The notes under the pieces are model-generated. The model was not told the DNA's origin. It saw only the letters and a program-made list of their open reading frames with translations, and ran no database searches. DNA of 6,433 nucleotides, taken from the NCBI GenBank assembly GCA_964497825.1, contig CAZCFA010000102.1:1-6433 (forward strand), given 5' to 3'. Below are positions 5,140 to 6,433 of the stretch, piece by piece. The translations under genes and the position numbers were made by a program. Positions within the stretch are counted from its first letter, which is position 1. Every line of letters begins with the position of its first letter. Origin of the DNA: RHKX01 sp964497825 (GTDB lineage Bacteria; Actinomycetota; Thermoleophilia; Solirubrobacterales; 70-9).

Positions 5140-5955
5140 TCAGCTGATCGCGCCGCTCGCCGCGAGCACGATCACGAGGATCCCGAGCGGGATCCGGTAG
5201 GCGACGAAGACGTCGAGGCTGTGGTGGGCGAGGTAGCGCAACAGCCAGGCGATCGCCGCGTAGCCGCTGGCGAAGGCGACGAGCGCGGCGATGATCGTCG
5301 CCGAGGCCGAGGCGCCGCTGCCGCCGCCGATGTCCTTGAGCTCGTAGAGGCCGCTGAGCACGACGGCGGGGACCGAGAGCAGGAACGAGTAGCGGGCGGC
5401 GGCGGCGCGGTCGAAGTTGCGCAGCAGGCCGGCCGAGATCGTCGCCCCCGAGCGCGAGACGCCCGGGATCAGCGCCAGCGCCTGGGCGAGGCCGATGAAG
5501 ATGCCGTCGCGTCCGTCCATCGTCGTCAGCTCGCGGTCGCGCCGGCCGTAGCGCTCGGCGGCCAGCATCACGAACGAGAACGCGATCAGCACCGAGCCGA
5601 TCAGGTAGAGGTCGCGGGCGCCGGACTCGATCTCGGAGCTGAAGGCGATCCCGAAGATCGAGATCGGGATCGTGCCGAGCAGGATGAACCAGCCGAGGTT
5701 GGCGTCGCTCGTGCGGCGCGCGTACGGCACCCGCAGCTCGGCCAGCCAGGCGCGGGCGATCCGCCAGAGATCGGCGCGGAAGTAGATCAGCACCGCCGCC
5801 ATCGTCCCGAGCTGGATCACCGCGGTGAACGCGGTGCCGGGATCGTCCCAGCCGAGCAGGGCGGGAACGATCCGCAGGTGCCCGCTCGAGGAGATCGGCA
5901 GGAACTCGGTCAGACCCTGGACCAGCCCGAGGACGATCGCTTCGAAGGCCGACAT
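5140..5955 (-). CDS. uppP: Undecaprenyl-diphosphate phosphatase
   Basis: UppP (BacA) is an integral membrane enzyme that dephosphorylates undecaprenyl diphosphate on the outer side of the membrane, recycling the lipid carrier for peptidoglycan and other envelope polymers; overproduction gives bacitracin resistance in several bacteria. The 271-residue length is normal. The N-terminal signature GLVQGLTEFLPISSSGHL at residues 10-27 carries catalytic Glu17 and His26. The second signature PGVSRSGATIS at 164-174 contains Arg168. The rest is a series of hydrophobic helices (about eight), with a cytoplasmic-type charged loop at about 134-150. The start ATG 5955 gives the typical MSAFEAIVLG N-terminus. 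TAGGAT lies 9 bases upstream, so initiation may be nearly leaderless. The gene is divergent from the small membrane protein. It ends 6 bases before the PepSY operator with no clear terminator, so read-through into the PepSY gene is possible. Confidence 0.96.
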   Translation of the reverse strand: MSAFEAIVLGLVQGLTEFLPISSSGHLRIVPALLGWDDPGTAFTAVIQLGTMAAVLIYFRADLWRIARAWLAELRVPYARRTSDANLGWFILLGTIPISIFGIAFSSEIESGARDLYLIGSVLIAFSFVMLAAERYGRRDRELTTMDGRDGIFIGLAQALALIPGVSRSGATISAGLLRNFDRAAAARYSFLLSVPAVVLSGLYELKDIGGGSGASASATIIAALVAFASGYAAIAWLLRYLAHHSLDVFVAYRIPLGILVIVLAASGAIS

Positions 5956-5964
5956 CGGGCCGAC

Positions 5965-5970
5965 ATCCTA
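5965..5970 (-). promoter_or_regulatory. -10 element for uppP
   Basis: TAGGAT on the minus strand fits TANNNT and ends 9 bases before the uppP ATG, which would give a leader of 0-3 bases. It lies only 10 bp from the opposite-strand TAGAGT at 5981-5986. The AGGA inside it could instead act as a Shine-Dalgarno. Confidence 0.45.
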
Positions 5971-5980
5971 GGTGCTCAGG

Positions 5981-5986
5981 TAGAGT
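5981..5986 (+). promoter_or_regulatory. -10 element for the small membrane protein gene (leaderless)
   Basis: TAGAGT fits TANNNT and ends 8 bases before the GTG at 5995. There is no Shine-Dalgarno. It faces away from the uppP -10 element, so the two promoters overlap and RNA polymerase could probably occupy only one at a time. Confidence 0.45.
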
Positions 5987-5994
5987 GGCGGGCC

Positions 5995-6249
5995 GTGAGC
6001 TTCGCCCGTCGCACCGGCCTCATGCTCGGCGCCCTCTGGGCGGCGGCGCTGCTCACCGCGCCCGCCGCGCTCGCCGCCGACGGCGTCGGCCTCGGCGGCC
6101 GCACGACCGACAAGAGCGTCACCTTCTTCTGCTTCGGCGTGATCGCGATGTTCATGGTGCTGCCGATCGTGCTGTCGCTGATCCAGGCGCGGCTCGAGGG
6201 CCGCAAGGAGCGGCGAATGGCTCGCATGCAGCGGATCCAGCGCCCCTGA
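5995..6249 (+). CDS. Small membrane protein of unknown function
   Basis: This is an 84-residue protein starting at GTG 5995. An N-terminal signal-like segment (basic FARR, hydrophobic to about 27, with an AALA/AD cleavage-type site) is followed by a short Gly-rich stretch DGVGLGGRTTDK. A second hydrophobic segment at about 43-65 follows, then a strongly basic tail (RLEGRKERRMARMQRIQRP). If the first segment is cleaved, the product is a single-pass protein with a short outer head and a cytoplasmic positively charged helix. A further in-frame ATG at residue 10 would shorten the signal. I do not recognise a named family, though I recall similar small hypotheticals in related actinobacteria. It is transcribed away from uppP from an overlapping divergent promoter, and a hairpin follows 21 bases after the stop. 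This is the only plus-strand gene I accept. Confidence 0.72.
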   Translation: MSFARRTGLMLGALWAAALLTAPAALAADGVGLGGRTTDKSVTFFCFGVIAMFMVLPIVLSLIQARLEGRKERRMARMQRIQRP

Positions 6250-6270
6250 CGCGCTCCGCGGCCGCGCCTC

Positions 6271-6302
6271 AACCGCCGCCGACGGCGATCGCGGCGGCGG
6301 TT
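6271..6302 (+). terminator. Hairpin after the small membrane protein gene
   Basis: A perfect 11-bp inverted repeat (AACCGCCGCCG at 6271-6281 and its complement at 6292-6302) with a 10-base loop begins 21 bases after the stop codon. It lacks a T-tract on the plus strand apart from TT at the arm end, so termination strength is uncertain. Confidence 0.5.
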
Positions 6303-6380
6303 CCGTAGGTCACGCCTGGGCGGGCCGCTGGGCGACTTTTCCACCCTATGCGTGGTCAACTCGCCCGGCGGCGGCATCTC

Positions 6381-6407
6381 GGCGCCGGCATCGGCGCCGG
6401 CATCGGC
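6381..6407. repeat. 12-bp tandem repeat at window end
   Basis: GGCGCCGGCATC occurs twice in tandem (6381-6392 and 6393-6404), then a further partial copy. Each unit contains the palindrome GGCGCC. It lies in a G+C-extreme stretch for which I can call no gene; on the plus strand it would encode Gly-Ala-Gly-Ile. Confidence 0.6.
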
Positions 6408-6433
6408 GCGCGCGGCGGCGGCGGCAGCGGCGG

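Noticed and set aside
5138..5149. Perfect 12-bp palindrome GATCAGCTGATC over the uppP stop codon
   Set aside because: Short, no loop or T-tract, partly coding; no second copy nearby to suggest an operator or attachment site.
5125..5994. Plus-strand open frame leading into the small membrane protein, as an N-terminal extension of about 290 codons
   Set aside because: It is the antisense shadow of uppP (Glu/Asp/Arg-rich, no motif). The GTG at 5995, with a -10-like element just upstream and a signal-peptide N-terminus, is the sensible start.
5976..6377. Minus-strand open frame over the small membrane protein and the region to its right
   Set aside because: Arg-rich shadow composition, antisense to the accepted gene, passing through the terminator hairpin.
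6349..6433. Possible start of a plus-strand gene (ATG 6349, reading MRGQLARRRHLGAGIGAG...)
   Set aside because: There is no ribosome site or clear -10, and the sequence is repeat-driven Gly/Ala/Arg cut by the window edge. It could be real, but it cannot be supported here. A minus-strand TAGGGT nearby is equally unsupported.

Overview
The window is very G+C-rich bacterial DNA with strong G/C third-position bias. Its gene families (short Ppx/GppA phosphatase, CHAD proteins, an OmpR/HisKA two-component pair, a secreted PepSY protein, UppP) and its many apparently leaderless start sites point to a deep-branching actinobacterium. Class Thermoleophilia (Solirubrobacterales-like) is my best guess; it rests on protein resemblance from memory, not on a search. 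A run of 100 Ns at 4595-4694 shows that this is a draft scaffold.

Layout. Almost everything is on the minus strand, so transcription runs right to left. From right to left: a divergent intergenic region (5956-5994) separates a small plus-strand membrane protein (5995-6249) from uppP (undecaprenyl-diphosphate phosphatase, 5140-5955). Then come a secreted PepSY-domain protein interrupted by 9-residue repeats and the assembly gap (4441-5044), a hairpin that looks like a terminator, an OmpR-type response regulator (3599-4279), its sensor histidine kinase (2235-3602), a Ppx/GppA-family phosphatase (1216-2103), and two overlapping genes (556-1191 and 1-559). Each of these last two encodes one half of a CHAD polyphosphate-binding fold; the last is cut by the window edge.

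How they fit together. The response regulator and kinase overlap and are surely co-expressed. Upstream of both the PepSY gene and the regulator gene lies the same element: two 11-bp direct repeats with core TCTCA, exactly 8 bp before a -10-like hexamer. OmpR/PhoB-family regulators bind this kind of site, so I infer that the regulator activates its own operon and the PepSY gene, and that PepSY is the extracytoplasmic output or feedback partner of the kinase. Downstream, the Ppx/GppA and CHAD genes form a polyphosphate module that may be partly read from the same operon and partly from its own leaderless promoter.

The features most worth attention are the shared operator/promoter architecture, the PepSY domain split by a repeat linker (whose true gap length can be predicted modulo 27), the CHAD fold divided between two genes, and the non-canonical start apparently needed by the kinase.
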